A DNA stretch of 64,000 bases from Streptomyces sp. NBC_01268 (lineage in GTDB: Bacteria > Actinomycetota > Actinomycetes > Streptomycetales > Streptomycetaceae): NCBI RefSeq assembly GCF_036240795.1, contig NZ_CP108454.1, forward strand, positions 3,224,001-3,288,000, written 5' to 3'. A model generated the notes under the pieces. It did not search any database. It was not told the DNA's origin and worked only from the letters and a program-made list of their open reading frames with translations. Below, piece by piece: positions 33,496-42,600 of the stretch. The position numbers and the translations under genes were made by a program. Within the stretch, counting starts at the first letter, position 1; the number at the start of each line of letters is the position of its first letter.

Positions 33496-34785
33496 TCAGC
33501 GGGGAGACAGGCCCGCGGAGGCGAGGGAGAGGTACACGGCGGCGAAGTCCGTCACGGCGAGCAGCTCGGCCAGGGCCTCCAGCGCGGTGCCCTCGTCCGG
33601 TTCCAGCTCGCTGAGGGCCGTGCCGTGCCCGAGGACGAGCTCACGCGCGGCGGGGGCCGCGCTGAGGGCGCCGGTCTCGGGGTCCACGGGGCTTTCGGGG
33701 CCGATGGGACCGGCCGGGCCGGTGGGGCCCGTGGGGCCCGTGGGGCCCGTCTGGCCCGGGCCTTCGGGGCGGGCGCCGTCCGGCGGGCCGGCCTCGTTCG
33801 CCCGGCCCCGGCCCGTCGGGCGGTCGCGGAGCAGGACCACCCGGGCGCGCAGGGCCTGCGGCTCCTCGACGCGGTCCCGGAAGAAGTCGTCGGGGTCGGC
33901 GCCCGCCGCGTAGTCCCCGGCCAGCAGCACGCCGTGCGCCGGCATGGCCTCCGGGAGCTCGGCGGCGAGGGCGGGCAGGCCGGCGAGTTCCGCGAGGACG
34001 GCGGCGAACCGGCGGCCGGCCGGGCCCGCGGCCTCGCCCTCGGTCCAGATCAGCGGCAGCGAGTCGGCGAGCTCGGCGGCCAGGGTCTTGGCCGGGTTGC
34101 CGTACGTGGCGATGGCCGGCCCGCAGCGTTCCGCCGTACGGTCCAGGCGGTCGGCGACCTGCTCCAGCGCCTCGGGCGGGGCGTCGACCAGGCCGACGCG
34201 GTCCAGCAGGGCGAGGAGCGGCGTGAACAGGGCCCACAGGGCGCCCGGGCTGGCGGCGAGCGTCTCGCCGTACTCCGGGACGGTCTCGTGCGGGGCCATC
34301 GCCATCGGTACGAGCAGGCCGCGGGAGCGGCCGACCGCCTCGGCGAGCGGGGAGGACTTGGGGGCGACGGCCACGACGGTGATGCCGCGGCGGTACGCCT
34401 GCTCGGCGAGGAGCGCCAGGCCCGGTTCGGAACCGTCCGCCGTCGGGACCAGCAGCAGGTCGACCGAGCCGGCCCAGCCGGGCAGGGACCAGCGCAGGGC
34501 GCCGGCCGCGGGGGCGACGCCGGTCGGCGCGAGGCGGATGACCGGGGCCGCCGCGCCGGCCAGGGCGCCGACCAGGTCGGCGACGCCCGCGGCGGCGGTG
34601 CCGGGGCCCGCGACGAGGACGGCGCGGGGGCGGCCCTCGGGGCGGAGCTCCGAGATGCCGGCCTCGGCTGCGTGCCGGGCGGCGGTCCGTACCCGGGCAC
34701 CGGCCTCGGCCGCGCCGCGGAGCAGACCGCGGCGGTCGGCGAGGGCGAGGGCTTCCGGTGCGTCGAGGAGTGACTCGTCGAGCAT
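33496..34785 (-). CDS. SIS-domain (phosphosugar isomerase-like) protein with a collagen-like insert
   Basis: A 429-residue protein of the SIS/phosphoglucose-phosphomannose isomerase-like group, always seen beside manA and manB in Streptomyces as far as I recall. Two sugar-isomerase-like halves are recognisable (RAVLVAGPGTAAAGVADLVG near 55 and LPLIWTEGEAAGPAGRRFAAV near 240). Around residues 335-360 a run of Gly-Pro-Thr triplets forms a collagen-like insertion, encoded by repeated 9-bp units at about 33710-33755. No catalytic activity can be assigned from sequence. It lies between manA and the Trm112-like gene, on the same strand. Confidence 0.8.
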   Translation of the reverse strand: MLDESLLDAPEALALADRRGLLRGAAEAGARVRTAARHAAEAGISELRPEGRPRAVLVAGPGTAAAGVADLVGALAGAAAPVIRLAPTGVAPAAGALRWSLPGWAGSVDLLLVPTADGSEPGLALLAEQAYRRGITVVAVAPKSSPLAEAVGRSRGLLVPMAMAPHETVPEYGETLAASPGALWALFTPLLALLDRVGLVDAPPEALEQVADRLDRTAERCGPAIATYGNPAKTLAAELADSLPLIWTEGEAAGPAGRRFAAVLAELAGLPALAAELPEAMPAHGVLLAGDYAAGADPDDFFRDRVEEPQALRARVVLLRDRPTGRGRANEAGPPDGARPEGPGQTGPTGPTGPTGPAGPIGPESPVDPETGALSAAPAARELVLGHGTALSELEPDEGTALEALAELLAVTDFAAVYLSLASAGLSPR

Positions 34786-34857
34786 GTCGCGGGCCTCCGG
34801 TCGTCGGAGCGGGACCGGCCGTCCGGCCGGCGTGGTCTTCCCTCGGGGTCTGCCCCG

Positions 34858-35043
34858 TTACGCGGGGCGGCGAGCCTCGTCGACCAGCAGGACCGGGATG
34901 CCGTCGCGGACCGGGTACGCGAGGCCGCAGTCGGCTGCGGTGCAGACGAGCTCCGGGGTCTCCTCCGCCGTCCGGTCGTCGAGCGGAGCGTGGCAGGCCG
35001 GGCAGGCCAGGATCTCCAGGAGGCCGGCTTCGAGCTGCGGCAT
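34858..35043 (-). CDS. Trm112-family zinc-ribbon protein
   Basis: A 61-residue protein with four Cys (positions 14, 17, 34 and 39) in a zinc ribbon, and the typical [16 protein letters not shown] ending. Trm112 proteins activate methyltransferases in other organisms; in actinobacteria the role of these short relatives is unknown. It sits between the SIS protein and manB, a conserved position in this pathway cluster. Confidence 0.88.
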   Translation of the reverse strand: MPQLEAGLLEILACPACHAPLDDRTAEETPELVCTAADCGLAYPVRDGIPVLLVDEARRPA

Positions 35044-35317
35044 GTGCGGGTCCCTTCGGGCGGTACCGGCTGTGTGGCGGGTAGTTGTACGGACGGTCTC
35101 GGGCCAGGTCAGCCTACCGCTGGGGCGGGGGGGGGTGTGCCGCCGCCACGGTGTGCGGTGGGGGTGGAGGGGAGTTGGCCTCGCGGGAGCCGTTCGGGGA
35201 ACAGCGGGCGGCGGGATCGAGCCCGGGCCGGCGGGTCGAAGCCCGGTGCGGGTCCGGAGCCCCGGGGTGGGGCGGAGGCGGGCCGGAGGCCCGGGTGAGC
35301 CGGAAGCCCGCGCGGGG

Positions 35318-35350
35318 CGGGTGGGGCGGAGGGTGCGTCCGCCCCACCCG
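35318..35350 (-). terminator. manB terminator
   Basis: A perfect 13-bp inverted repeat (35318-35330 with 35338-35350) around a 7-base loop, eight bases beyond the manB stop. The remaining 35044-35317 stretch is very G-rich and holds no gene that I can see. Confidence 0.85.
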
Positions 35351-35358
35351 GCCGGACG

Positions 35359-36720
35359 TTACGCCCGTACCAGCGACAGGACCTCGTCGCGGAGCTTCTG
35401 CATCGTGGGCTCGTCGCGGGCCTCGATGTTGAGGCGGAGGAGGGGTTCGGTGTTGGAGGCGCGGAGGTTGAACCACCAGTCGGCGGCGGTGACGGTCAGT
35501 CCGTCGAGTTCGTCGAGGGTGACGCCGTCCTGGCCCTCGTACGCGGCCTTCACCGCGGCCAGGCGGTCCGCCTGGTCGGCGACGGTGGAGTTGATCTCGC
35601 CGGAGGCGGCGTAGCGGTCGTAGGCGGCGACCAGGGAGGACAGCGGGCCGTCCTGGCCGCCGAGGGCCGCGAGGACGTGGAGGGCGGCGAGCATGCCCGT
35701 GTCCGCGTTCCAGAAGTCCTTGAAGTAGTAGTGCGCGGAGTGCTCGCCGCCGAAGACGGCGCCGGTCCTCGCCATCTCCTCCTTGATGAAGGAGTGGCCC
35801 ACGCGGGTGCGGACGGGCGTGCCGCCGTTCTCGCGGACGACCTCCGGGACGGACCAGGAGGTGATCAGGTTGTGGATGACCGTGCCGCCGGGGTTCTTCG
35901 CCAGTTCGCGCGCGGCGACGAGGGCGGTGATCGCCGACGGGGAGACCGGGTCGCCGTTCTCGTCGACGACGAAGCAGCGGTCGGCGTCACCGTCGAAGGC
36001 GAGGCCGAGGTCGGCGCCCTCGGCGCGGACGCGCGCCTGGAGGTCGACGATGTTCTTCGGGTCGAGCGGGTTGGCCTCGTGGTTCGGGAAGGTGCCGTCG
36101 AGCTCGAAGTACATCGGGACGACGTCCAGCGGCAGGCCGTCGAAGACGGTGGGCACGGTGTGGCCGCCCATGCCGTTGCCCGCGTCCACCACGACCTTGA
36201 GGGGGCGGATGGCGGTGAGGTCGACGAGGGAGAGGAGGTGCGCCGCGTAGTCCTCGAGGGTCTCGCGCTCCGTCACCGTGCCCTCGGTGGCCGCCGGCTC
36301 GGGTGCGCCCTCCTGCGACCAGCGCTCCACCAGCTCCCGGATCTCGCCGAGGCCCGTGTCCTGGCCGACCGGGGCGGCGCCCGCGCGGCACATCTTGATG
36401 CCGTTGTACTGGGCCGGGTTGTGCGAGGCGGTGAACATGGCGCCCGGCAGGTTCAGCGCCCCGGACGCGTAGTACAGCTGGTCCGTGGAGCAGAGGCCGA
36501 TCAGGGTCACGTCCGCGCCCAGGCGGGCCGCGCCGCGCGCGAACGCGGCGGAGAGGCCCGGCGAGGAGGGGCGCATGTCGTGGCCGATGACGATCGCGTC
36601 GGCGTCCGTCACCCGGACGAAGGCCGCTCCGAAGAGCTCGGCGAGCACCTCGTCCCACTGATCCGGCACTACCCCGCGGACGTCGTACGCCTTCACGATC
36701 TGCGACAGGTCAGCAGCCAC
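35359..36720 (-). CDS. manB: Phosphomannomutase/phosphoglucomutase
   Basis: A 453-residue alpha-D-phosphohexomutase converting mannose-6-phosphate to mannose-1-phosphate. The phosphoserine loop is FTASHNPAQYNGIK, the metal-binding loop is FDGDADRCFVVDE, the sugar-binding loop is FGGEHSAHYYF and the C-terminal phosphate-binding loop RASNTEPLLRLN is complete, so it should be active. It begins MAADLSQIVKAYDVRGVVPD. manA lies 2 kb downstream and manC 12 kb away, giving a full route to GDP-mannose. Confidence 0.95.
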   Translation of the reverse strand: MAADLSQIVKAYDVRGVVPDQWDEVLAELFGAAFVRVTDADAIVIGHDMRPSSPGLSAAFARGAARLGADVTLIGLCSTDQLYYASGALNLPGAMFTASHNPAQYNGIKMCRAGAAPVGQDTGLGEIRELVERWSQEGAPEPAATEGTVTERETLEDYAAHLLSLVDLTAIRPLKVVVDAGNGMGGHTVPTVFDGLPLDVVPMYFELDGTFPNHEANPLDPKNIVDLQARVRAEGADLGLAFDGDADRCFVVDENGDPVSPSAITALVAARELAKNPGGTVIHNLITSWSVPEVVRENGGTPVRTRVGHSFIKEEMARTGAVFGGEHSAHYYFKDFWNADTGMLAALHVLAALGGQDGPLSSLVAAYDRYAASGEINSTVADQADRLAAVKAAYEGQDGVTLDELDGLTVTAADWWFNLRASNTEPLLRLNIEARDEPTMQKLRDEVLSLVRA

Positions 36721-36809
36721 GGATCAACCCTCCTGAGTCTCGGCAACCACGTACGCGCGGAATGCGGCGCGCGTACGGAACGCCCAAACTACCCGGGAAG
36801 GGGCCTTGA

Positions 36810-37190
36810 TCAGTTCTCGGGGGAGCGCAGCACCCGGAGGTGACCCCTACGGCCGACCTCCATGGGGTCGGCGCCGCGTCCGCCGCCCTTGCCGCCGGCC
36901 TCGGCCGCGCGTTCCTGGGGGCGGGCCGCCTCGCGCACCGCGTTGGCGAGCGCTTCGAGGTCGTCGCCGCTGGGCCGGGCGGGGGCGGAGCCGTCGGTGA
37001 GCCGCACGACCTCCCAGCCGCGCGGGGCGGTGAGGCGTTCGCTGTGCTCGGCGCACAGGTCGTAGCAGTGGGGCTCGGCGTAGGTGGCGAGCGGGCCGAG
37101 GACCGCAGTCGAGTCGGCATAGACGTACGTCAGTGTCGCGACGGCAGGGCGGCCGCACGCGGTGCGCGAACAGCGACGTACAGGGCTCAC
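36810..37190 (-). CDS. DUF3499 family protein (zinc-ribbon-like)
   Basis: A 126-residue actinobacterial protein. Two Cys pairs (C7/C12 and C42/C46) suggest a bound metal: RRCSRTACGRPAVATLTYVYAD and EPHCYDLCAEHSERLTAP. The C-terminal part is charged and Gly-rich. The GTG start is supported by homology of the first residues (MSPVRRCSRTACGRPA). It is upstream of manB on the same strand and divergent from the metallopeptidase gene, with 335 bases between. Function unknown. Confidence 0.85.
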   Translation of the reverse strand: MSPVRRCSRTACGRPAVATLTYVYADSTAVLGPLATYAEPHCYDLCAEHSERLTAPRGWEVVRLTDGSAPARPSGDDLEALANAVREAARPQERAAEAGGKGGGRGADPMEVGRRGHLRVLRSPEN

Positions 37191-37525
37191 GACGTTGGAC
37201 GGTACCGCACTCTTGAGCGGGCCGCGACGACTCTCCCCCAGGTCACTCCACCGTGTCGCGGTGTGACGTCCGCCACGCGACCGGTGCGGACAGGCGTTCC
37301 GACCTGCGCGAGGGGCGCCGTACGGGGGCGGCGGCGGGTCGCGATCCGGACATTCGAGGGTGCTGATTCGGTCAGGCGCCGCCAGATGGCCGATCCCGGG
37401 TGCACCGGAAAACGGGCTCTCGGGCGGCCGGAACGTTCAACCGGCGACAGCCGGGGCGGGCCGGACGGTGCCACGGAACGCCCAAGGAAAGGTCCCGGAA
37501 CACCGGAGAGAGTTACGCTGCGTCA
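37191..37525. promoter_or_regulatory. Divergent intergenic region
   Basis: This 335-base gap between two divergent genes must hold promoters for both. No clear -35/-10 pair, repeat or small gene stands out. Confidence 0.3.
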
Positions 37526-38005
37526 GTGACCCACTCCGCCGACCATGCTGCCGACGCCGACGCCGACGACACCGAGGGCGCGAGCCGTCCCGCGCCGCGC
37601 GTGCGGCGCCGTGACCGGCACGGCCGGGGCATGCGAGGGCCGGTCGCCCCGCCCCAGGTGCCGCTGTCCGCGAGCCGGGCCGACACCTTCCGCGATCTGG
37701 TGCTGGACTCCGTGGAGCGTCTGGAGCGGCGCTGGCCGCAGCTGGCGGACGTGGAGTTCCTGGTCATGGAGGTGCCGCCGCCGGTCTCGGGCGAGTCGAT
37801 CGTGCCGCTGGGCGGCTCGACCCCCGCCGAGAAGAGCGAGCCCGCCCGGGTCGTGGTCTACCGCCGCCCGGTCGAGATCCGCTCCAAGAGCCGCGACGAG
37901 CGGGCCCTGCTCGTCCACGAGGTGGTCGTGGAGCAGGTGGCGGACCTCCTCGGCCTCTCCCCCGAGTCCGTCGACCCGCGGTACGGGCAGGACGAGCAGG
38001 ACTGA
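37526..38005 (+). CDS. Metallopeptidase-like family protein (zincin-like)
   Basis: A 159-residue protein with a basic N-terminal tail (RVRRRDRHGRGMRGPVAPPQ) and a small zincin-like domain containing HEVVVEQVADLLGLSPESVD, a variant HExxxEQ helix. Genomes usually label these metallopeptidase family proteins, though activity is unproven. The GTG at 37526 was chosen as it gives the family's usual length; its Shine-Dalgarno is weak, so an upstream or downstream start remains possible. Confidence 0.75.
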   Translation: MTHSADHAADADADDTEGASRPAPRVRRRDRHGRGMRGPVAPPQVPLSASRADTFRDLVLDSVERLERRWPQLADVEFLVMEVPPPVSGESIVPLGGSTPAEKSEPARVVVYRRPVEIRSKSRDERALLVHEVVVEQVADLLGLSPESVDPRYGQDEQD

Positions 38006-38009
38006 GGCT

Positions 38010-38030
38010 GCGGGGCCTTCGCGGCCCCGC
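38010..38030 (+). terminator. Terminator after the metallopeptidase gene
   Basis: A perfect 8-bp GC stem (GCGGGGCC at 38010-38017 with 38023-38030) and a TTCGC loop, directly after the stop codon. Confidence 0.75.
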
Positions 38031-38161
38031 CCGCTCCCCGCTCGGGCCCCGCTCGGCCCCCCGGGGGCTGTCCGTCCCGACCGGCCGGAAGCGCCGGGAC
38101 CACCCTTACGGGAGTGCCTCACCACCCGTACGGGGAGTCCGGGCGCGCCCGCGGCCCTGGA

Positions 38162-39688
38162 TCAGTCGTCCAGTACCGACAGGTCCTGCCGGGCCGCCGG
38201 GACCTCCACGCTGCTGCGGTCGTCGTTGAAGGTCTGGATCGTGAACATCGGGACGCCGTCGCGCGGCAGTTCCAGCATGCGCGAGGCGTGCACCGGGCCG
38301 CCCGAGACGTGCTCGACGGTGAGCGCGTAGGTGCCCTTGAGGCCCTCCGGGACGGGCGGGGCCAGGGTGGTGGTCGTGCCGGCCTTGAGCGTGAGCGTCT
38401 TGGTGACCGCGGTGCCGCCCTGCGAGCCCGCGGAGGCGATGATCCGGACCTCGGCGCCGGCGGCGGGGGCGGTCAGCGAGAGCGTGGAGCCCTTGGCGCG
38501 GTTGTCGGCGACGGTCGCGCGGCCCTCGACGGCGGCGGCCGCGGGGATGAAGGCGATCTCCTGGCGCTCGCCCTTGCCGCGGACCACCTGGAGCGCGGCC
38601 ACGATCGGGGTGACCTTCTTCGGGTCGGCCGGGGTGAGCAGCAGCGAGCCGGGCTCGCCGCGCATGAGGTCCTTCATGTCGAGGGCGGCGGTCATGCCCG
38701 ACTTCACGTGCAGGGACGACGCGCTGGCCGGGACGATGGCGCCGGTCGGGGTGACGAGCTGGATCTTCAGGTCGGCGTCGTCGTCGCCCGGTGCGTACGC
38801 CACGAGCCGCACGGAGGTGGCGTCGGCCGGGATGCCGGGCAGCACGGCGGTGCCGGACGGGTCGGCGGAGGCGGGCAGCCAGTCGCTGCCCAGCTTGTCG
38901 TCGGCCGAGCCGATGACGGCGCCGACGCGTCCGCTGCGGGTGGTCACGTGGACGGTGACGTCCTGCTGGGCCGGGTCGCCGGTGAGGGTCGGGAGCAGCA
39001 CCGGGACGCTGGAGTGCGCCGGGACGGGGATGCCCTCGGTGATCTGGGACTTGAGGGCGCCCTCCGGGCCGTACAGCTCGATGTCGGCGACGGCGGTGCT
39101 GTCGTCCGGGTTGGTGAGGTGCACGTAGTCCTGGCGCTGCTTCGCGGTGGAGGCGGCCGGGAACCAGAAGTCGGTGTCCGGGGCGGTGCAGCCGGTGCCG
39201 AGCAGGCCGCGGGCGCCGCCGGCCGGGTTGACCGTGGTCTGCTGGACGGTCCAACCGGGGGCGAGGGTGCCGTTGGCGGTGCCGGTCAGGGCGGGTGCGG
39301 TGGCGCCGTCGGCCTCTGCGGTGACGGGCGCGCCGGGCTTGGTGACGGTGGCGGGGGCCTTGGCCGGCTTGGGCTTCTTGGCCGGGGTGTCTCCGGGGGT
39401 GGCGGCGACGGCGGCCGGCCTGAGCTCGGCCCGCACCGTCTTGGTGCCGCCCGTCTCGCTGGTCCGGCCCTTGCCGGTGCCGAACGGGGTGTACGAGGTG
39501 TAGGTGGTCTCGGCCACCTCCGACCGGCTGGGCGCCGGGCAGAGCAGGCTGGAGCGCTCCACCGGCAGCCGGGCGGGCGCCTGGGCGGCCGGGGCCGCGG
39601 TGCCGTCGGGAGCGGTCAGGGAGGCGACGCCGGTGACGGCGGCGAGGGCGGTGGCGACCGCGATCAGGGAGAGGGTGGTGCGCTTCAC
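38162..39688 (-). CDS. DUF5719 family secreted or membrane-anchored protein
   Basis: A 508-residue protein with a single N-terminal hydrophobic segment (TTLSLIAVATALAAVTGVASL) acting as a signal or anchor, followed by a large extracytoplasmic region of beta-sandwich-like repeats. Each half has short strands such as HVTTRSGRVGAVIGSADD and LVAYAPGDDDADLKIQLV. The GTG start overlaps the stop of the upstream glycosyltransferase (GTGA), indicating translational coupling. The pairing suggests a role with that membrane glycosyltransferase in envelope assembly; no enzyme motif is visible. Confidence 0.85.
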   Translation of the reverse strand: MKRTTLSLIAVATALAAVTGVASLTAPDGTAAPAAQAPARLPVERSSLLCPAPSRSEVAETTYTSYTPFGTGKGRTSETGGTKTVRAELRPAAVAATPGDTPAKKPKPAKAPATVTKPGAPVTAEADGATAPALTGTANGTLAPGWTVQQTTVNPAGGARGLLGTGCTAPDTDFWFPAASTAKQRQDYVHLTNPDDSTAVADIELYGPEGALKSQITEGIPVPAHSSVPVLLPTLTGDPAQQDVTVHVTTRSGRVGAVIGSADDKLGSDWLPASADPSGTAVLPGIPADATSVRLVAYAPGDDDADLKIQLVTPTGAIVPASASSLHVKSGMTAALDMKDLMRGEPGSLLLTPADPKKVTPIVAALQVVRGKGERQEIAFIPAAAAVEGRATVADNRAKGSTLSLTAPAAGAEVRIIASAGSQGGTAVTKTLTLKAGTTTTLAPPVPEGLKGTYALTVEHVSGGPVHASRMLELPRDGVPMFTIQTFNDDRSSVEVPAARQDLSVLDD

Positions 39689-42600
39689 TGGTTGCTGCTC
39701 CCGTCGGGACGCTGCTGCTGCTCGGGGTCCTGGCCCTGCCGGTTCTGGTCGTATCCGTAGCCGTAGGGGTCGTACGTCTGCTCCCCGTACTGGTCCGTGT
39801 ACGGGTCCCCGTAGGACTGCTGCGGGTACTGCTGGGGGTCGTACTGCTGCGGGTACTGCTGGGCGTACGGGTCGTAGCCCTGCTCCCCGTACTGCTCGCC
39901 GTACTGCTGCTGCGGGTACGCGTACTGCTCCTGGCCCTGGTCCTGCGGCTGGTCCTGTGCCGGGTAGTAGCCCTGGTCGTCGGCGTACGGGGCCTGGGGC
40001 TGTTCGTAGCCCTGCGCGGGCTGCTGGGCGTACGCCTGCTGCTCGTACGCCTGCTGCGCGGGCACCTGGGCGGGGGCCGCCTCGGGGGCGGGCGCGTGGT
40101 CCGGGTGCGGCGGGGCGTCGAAGCCCGCGTCCCCGGCGCCGGTGCCGACACCGGCATCGGCGCCGGCTTCCGCCTCGGCCTCCGCAGCCGCGCGGAGGCG
40201 GCGGGCGCGGCGCCCGTCGCCCTCGGCCGCCTGGGCGGGGAGGGCGAGCTCCTCCTCGGGCAGGTCGTCGTCGATGTCGCGGCGGCGGCCGGGCAGGGCC
40301 AGCACGAGCAGGACGACGGCGAGGCCCACCTGGGTCCAGATCCACACGGTGTGGGTGAGCGGCTCCTCGAAGGTGAGGTCCAGGCGGCCCGCCTCGGCGG
40401 GGAGTTCGAAGCCCTGGGCCCAGCCGTCGACGGTGGTCGGGGTGAGCGGCTTGCCGTCGAGGGTGGCGGTCCAGCCCGCGTCGGCGCGGTCGGCGACGCG
40501 CAGCACGCGGCCGGCGGGTCCGGCCGGGAGGTCCGTGTGGGCCTCGACGGGCCCGGCGGCGACGGAGACCGTCTCCGGGGTCCCGGTGGTGGGCGCGGCG
40601 CCCTTCGTCCCGGGGACGACGGTGATCCGGGCGACCTCGCGGTCGACCCGCCACAGGGCGCTGCCGTCGAGCTGGCTGAGCCGGGACAGGCCCGGGGTGG
40701 CGTCGAGGACCCGGCTCATGGAGCGCGGTGCCCCGTCCCGTACGAGGACGTAGCGGATCGCGAAGCCGCTGAGCTCCTGGGTCTGGTCGGCGCCGGAGCC
40801 GGCGACGAGGTGGGCGACGACCTGGTCGAGGCGGGGGTCGCCGCCCGCGGACGCGGCGAGTTCGGCGTCGCCGAGGCGGGCGCCGGAGCCACGGACCAGG
40901 GTGTAGTCGACCCGGCCGGGCCCGCCGCCGGCGAGGACGAGGGTGCGGGCCTGGTCGCGGGTGCCGCTCTCCTCGGCGACGAAGGCCGGCACCTGGACCG
41001 GGTCGCGGCGGGTGAGCGGGCCGTCGGCGCCGCCGATCATCCAGCCGGCCGCGGCGACGACCGGACCGAGGGCGCAGGCGAGCGCGACGAGCGCGGCGAC
41101 CGGCTGGCGCCAGCCGAAGCCGTGGGCGGCGACGCGGCTGCGGCCGCCCTCGGCGCCGATCATGCCGGCGGCGAGCAGGGCCGCGCCGTAGACGAGGGTG
41201 GCGGGTCCGGCCCAGCCGGTGCCGTCGGTGCCGTTGGTGAGGACGGCGAAGAGGAGTCCGGCGAGGGCGGCGGCCCAGGCGGCGCGCACGGCGAAGGTGC
41301 GCTCCTCGCGGAGGAGGGCGCCGAGGGCGGCGAGCACGAGGCCGATGAGGACGAGACCGCCGGTGGTGCCGGGGCCGCCGGGGCTGGTGCCGAGCAGGTC
41401 GAGGGCGGAGGCCGCGCTGGTGGGGACGGCGAGGCCGGCCTCGCGGAGCAGCGCGGAGGGGTTGGTCAGCAGGGAGAGCGACCAGGGGGCCAGGACGAGC
41501 AGCGGGGTGCCGACGGCGGCGAGGAAGCGCAGGGCGTACGCGGTGATGTCGTCGCGGCGCAGCACGAGCACGCCGATGCCGAGGAGGACGGCGAGCGGCC
41601 ACACGACCGGCGTGAACGCCATGGCGAAGGTGAGCAGGAAGGTGTACGCCCAGGTGGCGCGCCAGCTGCCGCGCTCGGCGCGGCCGAGGCCGTGGGCGGC
41701 GACGGCGGCGCGGGCCATGAGCGGGAGCAGGATCGCGAGGACGGCGGTGCCGAGCCGGCCGCCGGCGAGGGCGCCGGTGGCGGCGGGCAGGAAGGCGTAG
41801 GCGACGGCGCCCCAGGCGCGGAGCAGCCGGGACTCGACGATGCCGCGGGAGGCGAAGTACGCGGTGAAGCCGGCCAGCGGGACCGAGCAGACGAGCAGCA
41901 GGGTCAGCGCGAAGGAGGTCGAGCCGAGGAAGAGCGTGGAGAGCGCGGCCAGGACGGCGAGGTAGGGCGGGGCGCTCTGGGTGCCGCCGCTGCCGAAGGC
42001 GTGCCAGCCGTCGGCGTAGCGGGACCAGAGTCCGGAGACGGTGTCGGGGGCGGGCAGCAGGGCGCCGCCGGCGAGGGAGCCGCCGCCGAAGAGGCCGCGG
42101 CAGGCGACGAGGGAGACGAGGAGCAGGACGGCGAAGAGGACCGGGCCGGGCTTGCCGGCGACCTTCTTCAGCCGGGCGAACTGCTCGACCTCCATGAAGT
42201 CGGCGTCGTCCCCGCCGGGGCCGGACTCGACGGCGCCGTGGCGCGAGCCGGCGTCGGCGTCGTCGCCTCCGAAGTGGGAGGTGAGCTGTTCGGCGGCGGC
42301 GCGGACGGTGGCGCCGGGCGGCGGGAACAGCGGGCGCAGTTCGCCCGGGGGTACGGCGGGGTTCTTGCGCCTGCTGCGGGCGGCGAGGATCTTCTCGGGG
42401 CGCAGCAGGGTGGCGAGCAGGCCCATGATCTCGTCGACGGCCTGGCCGGGCGCCTTGCCGACGAGGTAGCCGAGGGTGCGCAGCACGGTGCCGACGAGGA
42501 GGCGTACGAGGACGTACGGCAGGGCGGCGCCGCGGGTGTTGGCCAGCAGGGTGTAGACGGCGCCGGCCTTGTCGACGCGGTGCGGGTCGGCGGCGGTGCG

